A program made the translations under genes and the position numbers. This document shows positions 38,401-50,225 of a stretch of 64,000 bases of DNA, piece by piece. Below the pieces are notes generated by a model that was not told the origin of the DNA, searched no databases, and was given only the letters and a program-made list of their open reading frames with translations. Origin of the DNA: Platanthera guangdongensis (lineage: Eukaryota; Streptophyta; Magnoliopsida; Asparagales; Orchidaceae). Location: contig CM077167.1 of NCBI GenBank assembly GCA_039583875.1, positions 154,887,545-154,951,544 on the forward strand, in the 5' to 3' direction. Each line of letters begins with the position of its first letter. The stretch's first letter is position 1.

Positions 38401-40419
38401 AACTTTATGTGCTCTTTTTAATTATCTTTTTCAGGCTGATAATCGATAATCAGATCATTGACTTTTTCGGGCTGATAACACCATATTTACTGTGTCATAT
38501 TTATATAGTAATAAACGAACTCAAACGGGTAAACCTGTTCAGCAATGGGTAGATAATTTCGAGCTCTTTTAAATGTGCTTTTTCGGGCGAAAAACAGACA
38601 ACCAGAAGAAAAGTTATGGTCATATTTATTGAGCCAAATTTATTGCGCCATATTTCGTTGGCCATAATTATTGAACCATATTTACAGAGATATATTTATT
38701 TGTGTCATATTTATTACGCCATATTTATATAGTGTTAAACGAGCCCGAACTGGTAAACCTATTTGCCAAAGTTAGATTTATCAGAGCTTTTTTGAATTGT
38801 CTTTTTCTGGATAAATATGGACAACGAGATCAAAAATTATGACTTTATTTATTGGGCAATATTTATTGTGTCATATTTATTGAGCAATATTTCATGTGTC
38901 ATCTATATTGAGACATAATTATTGAACCATATTTCTTGAAGCATTTTCATTAGAGATATTTAATAAGACATTTTTATTGAGCCATATTTATTACGCCAAT
39001 TTTATTGAGAAATATTTATTATGTCATTTTTATTTTGAAGCATTTATTATAACATATTTATGGAGTGTTGAACGAGCCCGAGCAGGGGAACCTGTTCCAC
39101 AATTGATAAATCATTCAGAGGTCTTTTCAATGAGTTTCATCGGGCTGAAAACGGATAACAAGAACAAATATTATGGTCATATTTGTTGAATCATATTTAT
39201 TACGCCATATTTCCTTGTCTATATTTACTGAGCCATATTTTTTGTGTCATATTTATTGCACCATATTTAAATAGAGTTAAATGAGCCCGAATAGGAAAAT
39301 ATGTTTGCTAAATGATAGATTTATCCGAGCACTTTTCAATAGACATTCCGGTGCTGAAAATTGACAAGTGGATCAAAAATTATGGCTATATTTATTGTTC
39401 TATATTTATTAGACTATATTTATTATGCCATATTTATTGAGTCATATTTATTTAGTCATATTTTTTGAGCCATATTTACTGAAACATAATTGTTGAGCCA
39501 TGTTTCTTGTGGCATTTTCATTAAAAGATATTTAATAAGACATATTTATTGAGCTATATTTTTTACGCCAAATTTATTGAGATATATTTATTGTGTTATA
39601 GTTATTATGTAGTATTTATTATAATATATTTATTTAGTGTTGAGTGAGCCTGAACGAGTAAACATGATTTGTCAATGGATAAATCATTTAGAGCTATAAT
39701 TATTATTTTATATTTATTGAGCTATATTTATTATGTCATATTTATTTTGTCATATTTATTACGCCACATTTATTGTGCCATATTTATTGAGTGTCAAACA
39801 AGCCCAAATAGGTAATCATATTCAGCAATACATAAATCATTTTGAGCACTTTTAAATGGGCTTTTCCGGGCTGAAAATGGACAACCAGAACAAAAATTGT
39901 GGTCATATTTATTGAGTCATATTTATTATGGCATATTTCTTTGGCCTTATTTATTGAGCCATATTTATTAAGCTATATTTATTTGTGTTATATTTATTGT
40001 GACATATTTATATAGCGTTATACGAGCCCCAATGAGTAAACCTGTTTGCCAAAGATAGATTTATCTGAGCTTTTTCAAATGTCTTTTTTTGGATGAAAAT
40101 GGACTTCCAGATCAAAAATTATGATTTTATTTATTGGGCTGCATTTATTACGTCATATTTATAGGGCCATTATGATTACGCCATATTTCAAGAGTCATAT
40201 TTTTTGAGACGTAGTTATTGAATCATATTTCTTGAAGCATTTTCATCGAGAGATATTTAATAAGCCATATTTATTGCGCCATATTTTTTGTGCCATATTT
40301 CAAGAGCCATATTTCAAGAGTCATATTTATTGAGATATATTTATTGCATCATATTTATTCCGTAGTATTTATCATAACATATTTATTGAGCGTTGAACGA
40401 GCTCGACTGGGTAAACCTG
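23454..40419 (-). repeat. Hierarchical A/T-rich satellite, right arm (inverted)
   Basis: The same satellite in reverse orientation (micro-unit GAGCCATATTTATT). The inverted anchor ATGAAAATGG or a one-base variant recurs at 24129, 26348, 28740, 31078, 32029, 34389, 35439, 37769 and 40093. The spacings are 2219, 2392, 2338, 951, 2360, 1050, 2330 and 2324 bp: mostly full units plus two short ones of about 1 kb. The array stops inside a box at 40419, where a gypsy LTR has inserted. Confidence 0.95.
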
Positions 40420-42423
40420 TGTAACACCCCCTATCCGTCGCATAGCATATAGTAGTAGGTCCGCCCGGGGCCCGACGCCAGATACCACATACAGACCGAG
40501 TGGTTACTTATGTAAACCATCCAACCAATCTTTACGTCCTACACAGAGCATTATAGCGGAAGCAGTTTATAAGTTGCAATAAAGAACCCAGCACTAAATC
40601 ATGAATTTCCACTAATATACCAAATAGGAATGAAGTACATACACAAGTACTGGCCTTAAGGCTTTACTAAATGGTTTACTTAATATTACATGTTTTACAA
40701 ACCACGGCATGCAGGCCGGTCATACATGAATAAAAGCAGTAAACACTCCAAATAGGCCTTCGAGGGACGGCTTTGCAATTTGGGCTTTAGCCCGCTATTG
40801 ACTGCTTGGTCCAGCATCACCTGCAAGCAACAAAACCACCGCACAGTGGCAAACAAAGCAATGGTCAGCAATGCTGACCAAATTATAACGATCCCGCCCC
40901 CAACTCGGGGCGGCGATGCTCCTTCCCTGCATTTTATTAGCATAAGCGAGCAGTGTATATATATTCATTTCATCACAGACGTAGGCTCAAACGGCCACAC
41001 ACCCCGTGCACTCAGGGAACATTCTCGGTGAACACAGTCTAAGTCTGTCGACTCACCACCGTCACTTTGGACGGCAAAATAATGAGCAGTTTGTCTTCCC
41101 GGCATGGGTCACGGTAATTAAAACCATAGACCGCTGAAGACCCTCATCTATGTCAACGGCAAGTGCCACGTAACCATAGGTCTCTTTGAACCCGAACGAC
41201 ATAGAACGGGTACGGTTCCATCTAACCTGTGCTCACATCGCAGCGGTATTTTAAACCATATGCGCAGGTCAAACTTCTCCCGAGTCCCGTTTCCATCACA
41301 AAATCACATAACTCGGTTATGTTCAAGTTGGCTCTCAGGCCGCCAAGTTGGCAGGATCACGCATCCGTCCAATTTTCCGTGTGCAACTTTGGGTTAATCC
41401 CCAATGCTCCCTGTTGCAATCTACCACGTAGAAAAAAATGCGAAAAACAAACAATCGCACGGAGTCTTCTCCGGCATTTATGCAATGAAACATCACCGAT
41501 CCAGACCAACATGTCCGGGTAGGCTTCACACACCATGCCTATGTCCGTTCTCGCTTACGGACTCTACACAACGGGGACTATTCATGTCTACCCGTAGGAA
41601 CGCCTCAAACTCACCGCAAACTCACGAGAGCGGGCTTCCTATGCAAAGAAGGAGAGCTACACATGCTCAAGAAGAGAATCGTTACCCTATCGTTACTCTT
41701 TGGCGCCATGAAAAAGTAAGCGGATGAAAAGCACCACACTCTCTTTGCCTCCGTGGATCCGGAGTCGGCTCGCGATTTGGAGCTTCGAAGCTCCTCCAAT
41801 GGTCGGATCTAGCTTCTTCTTCCTTCCTTGGCTCTCCTCTCTCTCTATACTTTATAAAGAGAACAACTCAAGTAAGAATAAGGGTTTCAAGGGTCCAATC
41901 CCATGTATATCCAAGTACTAACAGCCCCCAGCCGTCGGATCTCGAATTATAGAAACGAACGGCCACGATCCAGATCTAAAATACCGAATCTGGACCGAAC
42001 AAGGCCTGGCACACGCCCGTGTCAAGGGCCGTGTCCCTCATTCGCCATCAAAATCGATGCGCCTGGAACAGCACACGAGCATCCGACACGCCCGTGTTCG
42101 AACTGACACGACCGTGTTCTAACATACACGGTCGTGAGGTCGGCCGTGTGCCCCCATCGATTTATCCCGAAAACAACCCGAGAACTACACGGGTACTGGA
42201 CACGCTCGTGTCCTTACCCGTGTCTACTCAAACACACCTGGGCTCCAGGACATGCACTCGGTCTCGACACTTCGTCGAGCGAATTTCGTCGACCACACGA
42301 CACGGCCTTGGACACGCCCGTGTCCTAGGCCGTGTGCCTTGTCTCGACACTTCATCGAGCAAAATTTGTCGACTCCCCGGGACGAGTGTCGACACGGGCT
42401 CGACACCCCTGAGACACGCCCGT
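40420..42423 (-). mobile_element. Ty3/gypsy LTR inserted in the satellite, truncated
   Basis: The LTR end TGTAACACCCCC starts exactly where the satellite breaks off. It is homologous over most of its length to the LTR at 60884-62830 and has the same orientation. It carries clustered GACACGCCCGTGTC near-palindromes and GTGTCGACAC (about 42000-42423). Its other end is missing because copia element 1 starts at 42424. Candidate target bases on the left are ACCTG (40415-40419). Confidence 0.85.
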
Positions 42424-42568
42424 TGTTGGGTACATTGGTTTAAATGTACCTGATTTGAAGAAGCCTCACCCTACTCAATGATATACATCAAAATGTATTT
42501 GATGTATTTTTGAGTTGCATTGTGCAGGTTAAGTATTTGCAGGAAAGATGAAAAAGTTTCTAAGTCCA

Positions 42569-43440
42569 TGTGTCGACACCCAGAGGGAAAGTGTCGACAC
42601 TTAAGAAGACTTGTGTCGACACCCAGACAAGCAGTGTCGACACTTGGAGTAGTTGTGTCGACACCAGGGATGCAGAGTCGACACCAGACAGAAAGTGTCG
42701 ACACAAGGAGCTGTGTCGACACTCAATGAAGAAAAGTACAGAGACTCAGTGTCGACACTTAGCAGAAGTGTCGACACCCAGAGGTGTTGTGTCTACATCA
42801 GAAAGTGTCGACACTTGGAAGCTGTGTCGACACTCAGCAAAAGTCAGCAGAGTCTAAGTATAAGTGTCGACACCCAGAACAATGTGTCAACACACAGCAG
42901 AAGACTCAGTACTTGAAGAAAGTGTCGACACAAGACTGAATGTGTCGACACATAGCAGAAGACTCAACACTTGAAGAAAGTGTCGACACAAGGAGCTGTG
43001 TCGACACTCAACAAAGTTCAGACAAAAATATTCTAAGTACAAGTGTCGACACTAAGGAGAAGTGTCGACACTCAGCTAAAGTCTCAACACAAGAAGAATG
43101 TGTCGACACAAGGAGCAGTGTCGACACTCAGCAAGTATCAACACAGAAGGCTTATGTCGACACCAAGAAGAAGTGTCAACACTGAACAAGTTCAATACAT
43201 GAAGATGTGTTGACACAAAGGAGTTGTGTCGACACTTACAAGAATTCAACAATGTAACTGAAGAACAAGGACTTGTGTCAACACATATTATCAGTGTCGA
43301 CACTTGATGAAGAAGCTGTGTCGAGAAGTCAAATCTACAGCACAAGGAGTTGTGTCGACACCTTGAAGTCTAGTGTCGACACTTAGATAACTTGTGTCGA
43401 CACTTAGTCTATAAGTGTCGACACTTAAAGATAGACTGTC
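42569..43440. repeat. GTGTCGACAC palindrome cluster in the copia LTR
   Basis: Roughly thirty copies of the perfect 10-bp palindrome GTGTCGACAC, or one-base variants such as GTGTCAACAC, spaced about 20-40 bp apart by diverged spacers. The cluster ends about 140 bp upstream of the TATA box, so it occupies the enhancer part of U3. The spacer sequences are not repeats of each other, so the palindrome itself is what is kept. Confidence 0.9.
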
Positions 43441-43581
43441 TCGATACTTTCAGACTGTTACAGTTATTTCAAGAACTGACTGGATGACTTGACAGCTGCC
43501 ATTCCAGCCGGTCTACTGCACCTGTCAGAGTTGTCAGAGATTAGTTAGGAACCGGATCAGCCGGTCACCATGAAGAAGGCC

Positions 43582-43589
43582 TATAAATA
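43582..43589 (+). promoter_or_regulatory. TATA box of the copia element 1 LTR
   Basis: TATAAATA in the context GGCCTATAAATAGGC, about 865 bp before the LTR end. It divides U3 (with the palindromes) from R/U5. Confidence 0.75.
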
Positions 43590-44009
43590 GGCTTATACTG
43601 TCTACAGAAACAGTAGTTAAAAAAAGTGGATGATCAAGTAATTAAAAAGGAAGATCTAGCTATTCTTTGAAGAATCAAGTGAAGATCTAAGAAGTTGGAA
43701 AGAGAGAGAGCTCCATCCAAGAAGACAGCCGTGGAACCAGGCTGAGAAGGAGGATTCAGATTTTGTTCTGAATCTTAAGTTGCAGAGATCAAAGATCAGC
43801 TGCTGAGGAGATCAATCCTATTGTGTTCTACATTCAAGAAGCTTTGAAGAAAGGCAAGTCAGATTGATCTCAGCAGAGTTCTTCCAAGAACTCATCAAGA
43901 ACCTATCAACTCATCTCTCTGTTCAGAGTTGTAGGTAGATACACTTTGTATTTTATATTTCTTGTAGGATCCTTAGGGATCTGAGTTTGTAAGCCTGTAA
44001 TTATAAAGG

Positions 44010-44160
44010 CTGAGTGTAGGGCCTGTGTTCCTGAGTGAAGGAGAGTTGTATCTCTGAGTGTAGGCCTGTTGTGGCTGAGTGTAGGCCTTGGTGGCTGAGT
44101 GTAGGCTTTGTGAAGAAGCTGAGTTGTAGGGCCTTGGGCCTGAGCTGTAGGAACCTGTTT
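44010..44160 (+). repeat. Short tandem repeats in U5 (TGAGTGTAGGCC type)
   Basis: At least five copies of CTGAGTGTAGG(G)CC or close variants in about 150 bp. Confidence 0.75.
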
Positions 44161-44449
44161 TGGGGTTCTGAGTGTAAGATCTGAGGATCTGAGATAGTGG
44201 AGGAGTTTGGCCGAATCTAGTACACTACTAGATAGGCGAAGGGGGAAAGTGGATGTACCCAAACCTTGGGAAACCACTATAAACCAGGGTGTTCACTGTG
44301 TGCATGTGTTTTGCTGTGATTGCTGATTGATTGTTGTGAAAAAGTAGTTTAAATTCTGTGATATAATCTGAATTCTGCCTAAAAAGTTAAAAAGATTTAA
44401 GTCACCTATTTAGCCCCCCTCTAGGTGATTAGGTACAATATCTTTCAAG

Positions 44450-44461
44450 TGGTATCAGAGG
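44450..44461 (+). other. Primer binding site of copia element 1
   Basis: TGGTATCAGAGG, two bases after the LTR end; complementary to initiator tRNA-Met. Confidence 0.85.
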
Positions 44462-44557
44462 GAGGTTGCTCAAAAAGGGACATAACTGTCTGAGTAGATC
44501 CTGTTGGCAGATTTAGTCTAAGTCAAGTACATTACAGAATCAAGAAAATCAAGAACC

Positions 44558-46497
44558 ATGGGTTCCACTGAGAATCATAAGGAATTGGGATCCATGAAGC
44601 TACCCATTTGCAGAAAAGCAAAATTTGGCATCTGGAAGGAAATGGTGAGACTGTTTATGGAAGCCTCAGACCCTAGGATTTATATCACAGTGAAAGAAGG
44701 GCCATATGTGCCCATGAAGATTTCAGTCTTAGATGCCAATCAGAGAACACCTTCCAATACTTGATACACTGTAAGACATCTAAGGAGATGTGAGATACTC
44801 TTATTGTGTATATGGAGGGTTCAGAAGAGGTGAGACATGATAGAAAATCTTTGTTAAACCAAGAATATGAAAGCTTTAGGCAAGATAGATCTGATAGCAT
44901 AACTGAATGTTATAAGAAGTTCTATAGGATTGTGAATGAGCTAATGTCCTATGGCAGAGAGTTCAGTAATTATGAGCTTAATGATAAGTTTCTTAGGTCC
45001 CTAACAAAGGATTGAGACACCAAGATCTGTGCCATTAGGGAAATGACAAAGTTAGCAGAAATTTCTCCTCCAACTTTGTTTGGAAAATTGCTATCCTATG
45101 AAATGCAATTGATGGTGAGGAAAGAAGAGGAGAAGACTACAAGAAGTGAACATAAAGAAAGGACAGTGACATTTAAAATAGAAGCCCCTAGAAAGTACAG
45201 AAGTAAGTCACCAACTCCACCTCCTAAAGCAGCTGAAACTGAGTCAGATGAGTCAGCAAGCAGAAAATCTGAAAGCAGTGAAAGTGATGAGGACTTTGCA
45301 GCCTTCACAAGACATTTTCAGAAGTTATTAAAGAAGAAGCAGTGGAGGACAAAGCCATCTACTTCACAAGGAAAAGATGACTATTATCAGAACAAGAAGT
45401 CATCAAAGAAAGACAGGAAAAAGACCAAGTATAGCAAAGCAACTCTATCAAAACTTGTTTGCTATTGCTGTAAGAGACAAGGACATGTTATTGCATACTG
45501 TCCAGAAAAAAGGAAGGAGTCTAATGATAAGAAAAAGACTCAGTACAATGGCAAGAAGGAAGGATCTTTTGTTGCCAAAAAGGATAAGAGCCTGTCAGAT
45601 ATATCTTCATCAGAAACTGAGTCAGATGCTGAAGCATACATAGGACTGTTTACTGAGGAAGAGGAAGAAGAGTTCATCCAGATCATGAACTCTATATATG
45701 AACAAGAGGACAGTCAGTGCCAAGGACTGATGACATTGACAGAAAGTGACAAAATCCAGGAGCAGCCTGGACCTAGTAAGGTACAAAATTGTTCTTTAAG
45801 TTCAATTTCTTGTGCTAGTTCAGAATCAGATTCATCATCATCAAGTGATGAGAGTGCATCTGAGTCTGAAGAGGATATTCATCAATTGATAGATGAATAT
45901 AAAGTTCTGTTGCAAGCTTTTAAGAAGAGCAAGTCCCTAGCCAAGATTCAGGCAAAGGAAATTGCTAGTCTCAAAGTTGCTGCAACTGATTTTGAGAAAC
46001 AGTTTGATCAAAAGTTAAATGAAGTAGCCAGACTGAAGCACATAACTGTGATTCAGATGGGGACTATAGCTTTTAAGAATGATCAAATCAAGAGTCTGGA
46101 GATTAGTCTTCAGAAGGAGAGAGATTTAGTTGCTAGGTTTTCTAAACCTAAGTCTGTTCTACCCTTAATTGATGATTTTGTTCATCAAAAAGGTAAAGCT
46201 GGACTGGGGTTTACTAACTCAGCTAGGACTGTCAAGTCCAAGTCCAAGGGCAAAGCCCCAGCTCTCAATAAACCAGATGTGGATAAAACAGCTAAAAATG
46301 TACCTAAGCAAAGGTACAATAGGTTTGAGTGTTGGTGCTGTGGCAAGATAGGCCACTTTGTCATGGACTGTTGGTACAATGCTAGTGCCAAAGCAAGTAG
46401 CAAACTGCCTGTTGGAAAACTTGCAGGTAGCTTTGTTAGGAGGCAAACTAACCAGTACCAAGGACCCAAGAATACTTTGGGTTCTAAGATTCACTAA
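44558..46497 (+). pseudogene. gag: gag of copia element 1, broken
   Basis: Starts with ATG at 44558 (MGSTENHKELGSMKLP). Compared with copia element 2 it lacks about 50 codons near 44750, with a frameshift, and has a TGA at 45013 in place of a Trp codon (LTKD-stop). From 45043 the frame is open for 484 codons: an acidic Ser-rich linker, zinc knuckle CYCCKRQGHVIAYC, a predicted coiled coil (SLAKIQAKEIASLKVAA region) and a second knuckle CWCCGKIGHFVMDC. It ends with TAA after GSKIH, just before the protease. Two CCHC knuckles separated by a coiled coil is a feature shared by elements 1, 2 and (in part) 3. Confidence 0.88.
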
Positions 46498-46503
46498 TCT
46501 GTT

Positions 46504-47449
46504 TTGCAAGTGAGTCCAAGTGGCCATGCCCCAATGTGGTACTTGGACAGTGGATGTTCCAGGCACATGACTGGAACTAGGGGATTGCTAAAGGACTACA
46601 CTCCAATCAAGGATGGTCCTAAAGTCACCTTTGGTGGTTCTGAAAAAGGAATCATCAAAGGGTTTGGTAACATTTCTAGTAACTTAGTTACCATTACTCA
46701 AGCGGCTTATGTTAAAGGTTTGAAACACAACCTTATTAGTATAAGTCAATTAAGTGATGTAGGATATGACATCTCATTTGTCAAAGATGGTTGTCATATC
46801 AGGAGGTCAAATGATCAAGAGGTCATTTTAACTGGTTATAGGAAAAGGAATGTCTATTGCCTAGACATTTTGTGTGAGAACAATGGTTCTCCAGTATGTC
46901 TTGTAGCTGATGAGAAAGTCTCTCATTGTGTCAAATGGCACAAGAGACTAGCCCATCTTAACTATAAGACAATTGACAAACTCTATAGCAAAGAGTTAGT
47001 GAGGAATGGTCCTCAAGTTAAGTGTATTAAAGATGGAATATGTTCAGCTTGTCAAAAGGGCAAGCAGACTAGATTCAGCTTTAATAGCATTGAAATCAAA
47101 GATGCTGTGAGGTGCTTGTACCTCTTGCATATGCATCTCTTTGGTCCTATGCCAGTTCATAGCCTAGGTAGGAAGGTCTATACCTTTGTGGTTATAGATG
47201 ACTACTCAAGGTTTTCCTGGGTGTTCTTCCTTAGACAGAAATCTGAAACACCTAGTATCTTCTATAGCTTTGTCAAACAAATTCAGAATGAACTAGACAG
47301 TACAGTGGTCAAGATAAGAAGTGACCATGGTACTGAATTTCAGTCTGATAGTATGTCGAAACTATGTGAAGAATTTGGGATATTTCAAGAGTTTTCTTCA
47401 CCAAAACACCTCAGCAAAATGACATTGCTGAGAGGAAAAATAGAACCTT
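46504..47449 (+). pseudogene. pol: Protease and integrase of copia element 1, first part
   Basis: The frame follows the gag stop in the same phase. The protease motif is WYLDSGCSRHMTG. The pre-integrase zinc finger has HKRLAHLNY and CSACQKGKQTR. The integrase core has DDYSRFSW and IRSDHGTEF. It runs to RGKIEP at the solo LTR and continues at 49927. One in-frame gap replaces the PQQNG segment (SPKHLSKMT), pointing to a small frameshift before the insertion. Confidence 0.88.
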
Positions 47450-49926
47450 TGTAATAGTCCAAATTTCTGAAACAAGAATTTTTGGGTGACACGGCCTGGG
47501 ACACGGGCGTGTCCCAGGGCGTGTCAGTTGACACGGCCGGCGACACGGGCGTGTCGCAGGGCGTGTCGAGGTGTGTCGACGATCAGGCTTTGTCTCGACG
47601 ATTTTTCGCTCGACGATGTGTCGAGAGGGTGCACACGGCCCAGGACACGGGCGTGTCCAAGGCCGTGTTGCATGCTCGACGATTTTTACTCGACGATCGC
47701 CGAGTGTCGAGACGTATGTGTCGAGTGTCGAGAAGTTGCACACGGCCTGTGACACGGGCATGTCACAGGGCGTGTCAAATCGGGACGACGAACTCAGCCC
47801 GCCGAAGGATTTCGACAGGGCGTGTCTTTGTGCCGTGTCTGGGCACACGGCCTGGGACACGGGCGTGTCACAGGCCGTATGAAGTCTCGGGATGATTTGG
47901 GATTTTTTTCACCCAGGCACACGGCCACAGACACGGGCGTGTTCGAAGGCGTGTTGGTGACACGGCCCATGACACTGGCGTGTCCCATGGGCGTGTCACT
48001 GGTTTGGATAAGTCGGTTGACCACCGCTTGAGGCACACGGCCTGGCACACGGCCGTGTCCGAGGCCGTGTCGGGTCAAAACCTGTGTTTTTGGCAGAATC
48101 ATGGCCGTCCATTCCTTCAGCTGGGATCCAAGGGCTGAAGCCTCTTCCTCTTTTTCCTAAAGGCCGAAATCAGAGAAAGGATTCTCATTTTCCTTGGCCT
48201 TAAGCTTTCTTCAAGTTAAGAGAAAGAGAGAGAGAAAGGAGGAGGAAGAAGGAAAGGGGGCTGCTGGTGGTGGTGCTGCTGGTTACCGACGAGCAATCCG
48301 AAGCCAGCGTTGCGGAGGAAACGCTCTTGCGAGTCTTGCAAGCAAGCTTTGAATCTATGGCGCCGAAGCGGTCGTCAAGGGTAACGACTCTTCTTCCTAG
48401 CCATGTGAAGGCTTCTTTTTGGCATAGCTTTGTGATTTCCCCCACCAAGAGGTGGCTGATTTTGGAAATCCTTGGGTGGATGCTTGACGTCCCCTTTGTT
48501 GGCATATAGATCCGGAAATGGAGTACGGAATATGCATGCTGTGTGAAGCCCATCTAGACAGGTTGGTCTGGATTGGTGATGTTGCATACGAACCGGAGAA
48601 GACTCCGTGATAACGTGTAGTGTAAGGAGTCTGCGGGTTATGCCTGCGAAAAGGAGTAGCAGGAAGTACTGGGGTGGTAGCCCAGGAAAAATAGCCATGT
48701 GATGTGTTTGGGTCTAACCTGTGGATGTGGCACAGGAAGTACTGGTGTGACCAGGAAATGCCCTTTGTAATGCTTGATGTCGTAGGGTGTCCACCTGTGA
48801 AGCGAGTAACAGGAAGTACTGGCACGATAGCCAGGAAAGACCCCTGACATTTGTGCTTGTGCGGTGTCCACTTGTGAAGAGAGTCACAGGAAGTACTGGG
48901 AGGCCCAGGAAAGACCCGCTGTTATGCTAAGGAAATGGGTATCGAGATATGCCCAGGCTTGAATGCCAGAACAGGATCAGTGAGACCTACCCGCACCTTT
49001 GATATAGCCATGAGTACGTTGTACTCAGAGAAGGCAAGGCGATTTGAGCAACGGGGGGTGGAGGATCCGACCTGCGCTATGTCCGTCCGACGTGAGACCA
49101 AAAAGTGCGGTCTGTTGGAGCGCATAGCAAGAGTCTTCGGCCTGCGCGCCATGACACAACGGGGGGCTACGGGCCATCCCGGTGTCCGAAGACTAACTCC
49201 GGCTGCACGCCATGGAGTAAATGCTCAAGAGATTTACCGTTGGGTTGTGACCCTGATACGGTGGTGGGCAAGAGGTTGCCAGAACACCAAGAATGTGCCC
49301 TGAGTGCACGGACCGTTGAGCCGGGTGGCGAACGGTTGTGATGGCTTGTGTGCGTGAAAGCACTTTTTGATAATATAGCTTGCCATACTTGTGATTTGCT
49401 ATGCCTGCAGGGAAGAATACCGCTGCCCCGAGAGAAGGGGTAGGGTCGTTATAATTTGGTCAGCTGAACGCTGACCGTTGCCTTTGTTTGCCACCGTTGG
49501 GTGGATTGTCCCTGTACAGGTGCTGGAGAGCCGAGCAGGACGCATAGAGGTTGATGTTCCTGCTGCTGTTGCTGCGACTGCTGCTAGCCCTCGAAGGCTA
49601 TCTGTGTTTTTGTGCGTTTTCTTTTATTGTGGCCGGCCTGCGCGCCAATTTGTTTAGGCCACTGTTTGATAGCCCTGTAAGGCCTTAAGGCCAACTCTTT
49701 TGACTTGTTGTAAGACATTCCTATGGTATAAAATGTGGAGTTTTATGTTTGGACATTCATGAGGAGTTCAAGTTGTAGTCTAGGCTTCCGCTAGAATGAT
49801 TTGTGATAGGTGCGATGCGCTACTCTGGTATCATCCTGTACCTTCACCGCCTGTTTTGTGATATATACTGTGGGGCCCCGGCCGGATCTTCTAGAATATA
49901 CCATATGAACGGATGGGGTTGTTACA
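47450..49926 (+). mobile_element. Solo Ty3/gypsy LTR (2477 bp) in the copia integrase
   Basis: The LTR starts TGTAATAGTCC and ends GGTTGTTACA, and is flanked by the 5-bp target duplication ACCTT (47445-47449 and 49927-49931). The copia integrase reads on directly after the second copy. There is no internal region, so the element was reduced to one LTR by recombination. Its first 650 bp carry many GACACGGGCGTGTC words; a TATAAAA lies near 49725. It is related to, but clearly diverged from, the gypsy LTRs at 40420 and 60884. Confidence 0.93.
48661..48925 (+). repeat. 77-bp minisatellite in the solo LTR, four copies
   Basis: AGGAAGTACTGG recurs at 48661, 48734, 48811 and 48888 (spacing 73, 77, 77), each followed by CCAGGAAA within 30 bp and usually by GTGTCCACNTGTGAAG before the next copy. 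Confidence 0.85.
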
Positions 49927-50225
49927 ACCTTGATTGAGGCTGGTAGAACCCTATTAAGTGATACATCACTACCAGAATATTTCTGGGCTGAGGCAGTTAA
50001 TACTGCATGCCATATAATTAATATGGCTACCATTACTAAAAGCCACAACAAGACCCCCTATGAGATTGTGAAAGGCAGAAAACCAAACCTATCCTATTTC
50101 AGGATCTTTGGTTGTAAGTTCTTTATACTTAACAATGGTAAGTCTTACTTGACTAAGTTTGCTACCAAGTCCCAAGAGGGGATTTTTGTTGGGTACAGCA
50201 ACAATAGTAAGGCTTATAGGGTCTA
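49927..50225 (+). pseudogene. pol: Integrase of copia element 1, second part
   Basis: Reads [20 protein letters not shown], then [16 protein letters not shown] and [16 protein letters not shown], the C-terminal part of a copia integrase, until copia element 2 begins at 50226. The initiation-like codons in this part are internal, not real starts. Confidence 0.9.

Larger units (their letters stand above)
42424..44447 (+). mobile_element. 5' LTR of copia element 1 (2024 bp)
   Basis: Starts TGTTGGGTACATTGG and ends ATATCTTTCA, two bases before the primer binding site. It contains a GTGTCGACAC cluster, a TATA box at 43582 and a run of short repeats in its last third. Confidence 0.85.
42424..50225 (+). 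mobile_element. Copia element 1 (SIRE/Maximus-like), interrupted and 3' truncated
   Basis: The order is 5' LTR, tRNA-Met primer site, long gag with two zinc knuckles, protease and integrase. The integrase is split by a solo gypsy LTR (47450-49926) and then cut by copia element 2 at 50226. RT, RNase H and the 3' LTR are not in the window. The lineage call rests on the large LTR, the long gag with coiled-coil region, and the close relation to element 3, which has an extra ORF behind pol. Confidence 0.88.

Noticed and set aside
14954..39189. Many open frames of 60-90 codons in the satellite with similar proteins (such as YLLPHIYC or LINHSEVFSM motifs)
   Set aside because: They recur with the repeat, have no codon bias, end at random and follow the 14-bp and 2.35-kb periods; they are by-products of A/T-rich tandem repeats.
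41904..42453. Open frames of up to 144 codons in the gypsy LTR at 40420, and their counterparts at 47411-48102, 59642-60297 and 62174-63036
   Set aside because: They overlap on both strands, consist of GACACGGGCGTGTC repeats and lie inside LTRs, which do not encode proteins.
42520..43345. Cys/Arg/His and Val-Asp-Thr repeat proteins, and a CRISPR-like array
   Set aside because: Frames of the GTGTCGACAC cluster in an LTR. The repeats are palindromic 10-mers with irregular spacing in a plant retrotransposon, without cas genes.
43906..44277. Minus-strand frame of 123 codons with Thr/Pro/Gln-rich product
   Set aside because: It is antisense to the U5 repeats of the copia LTR (TGAGTGTAGGCC units).
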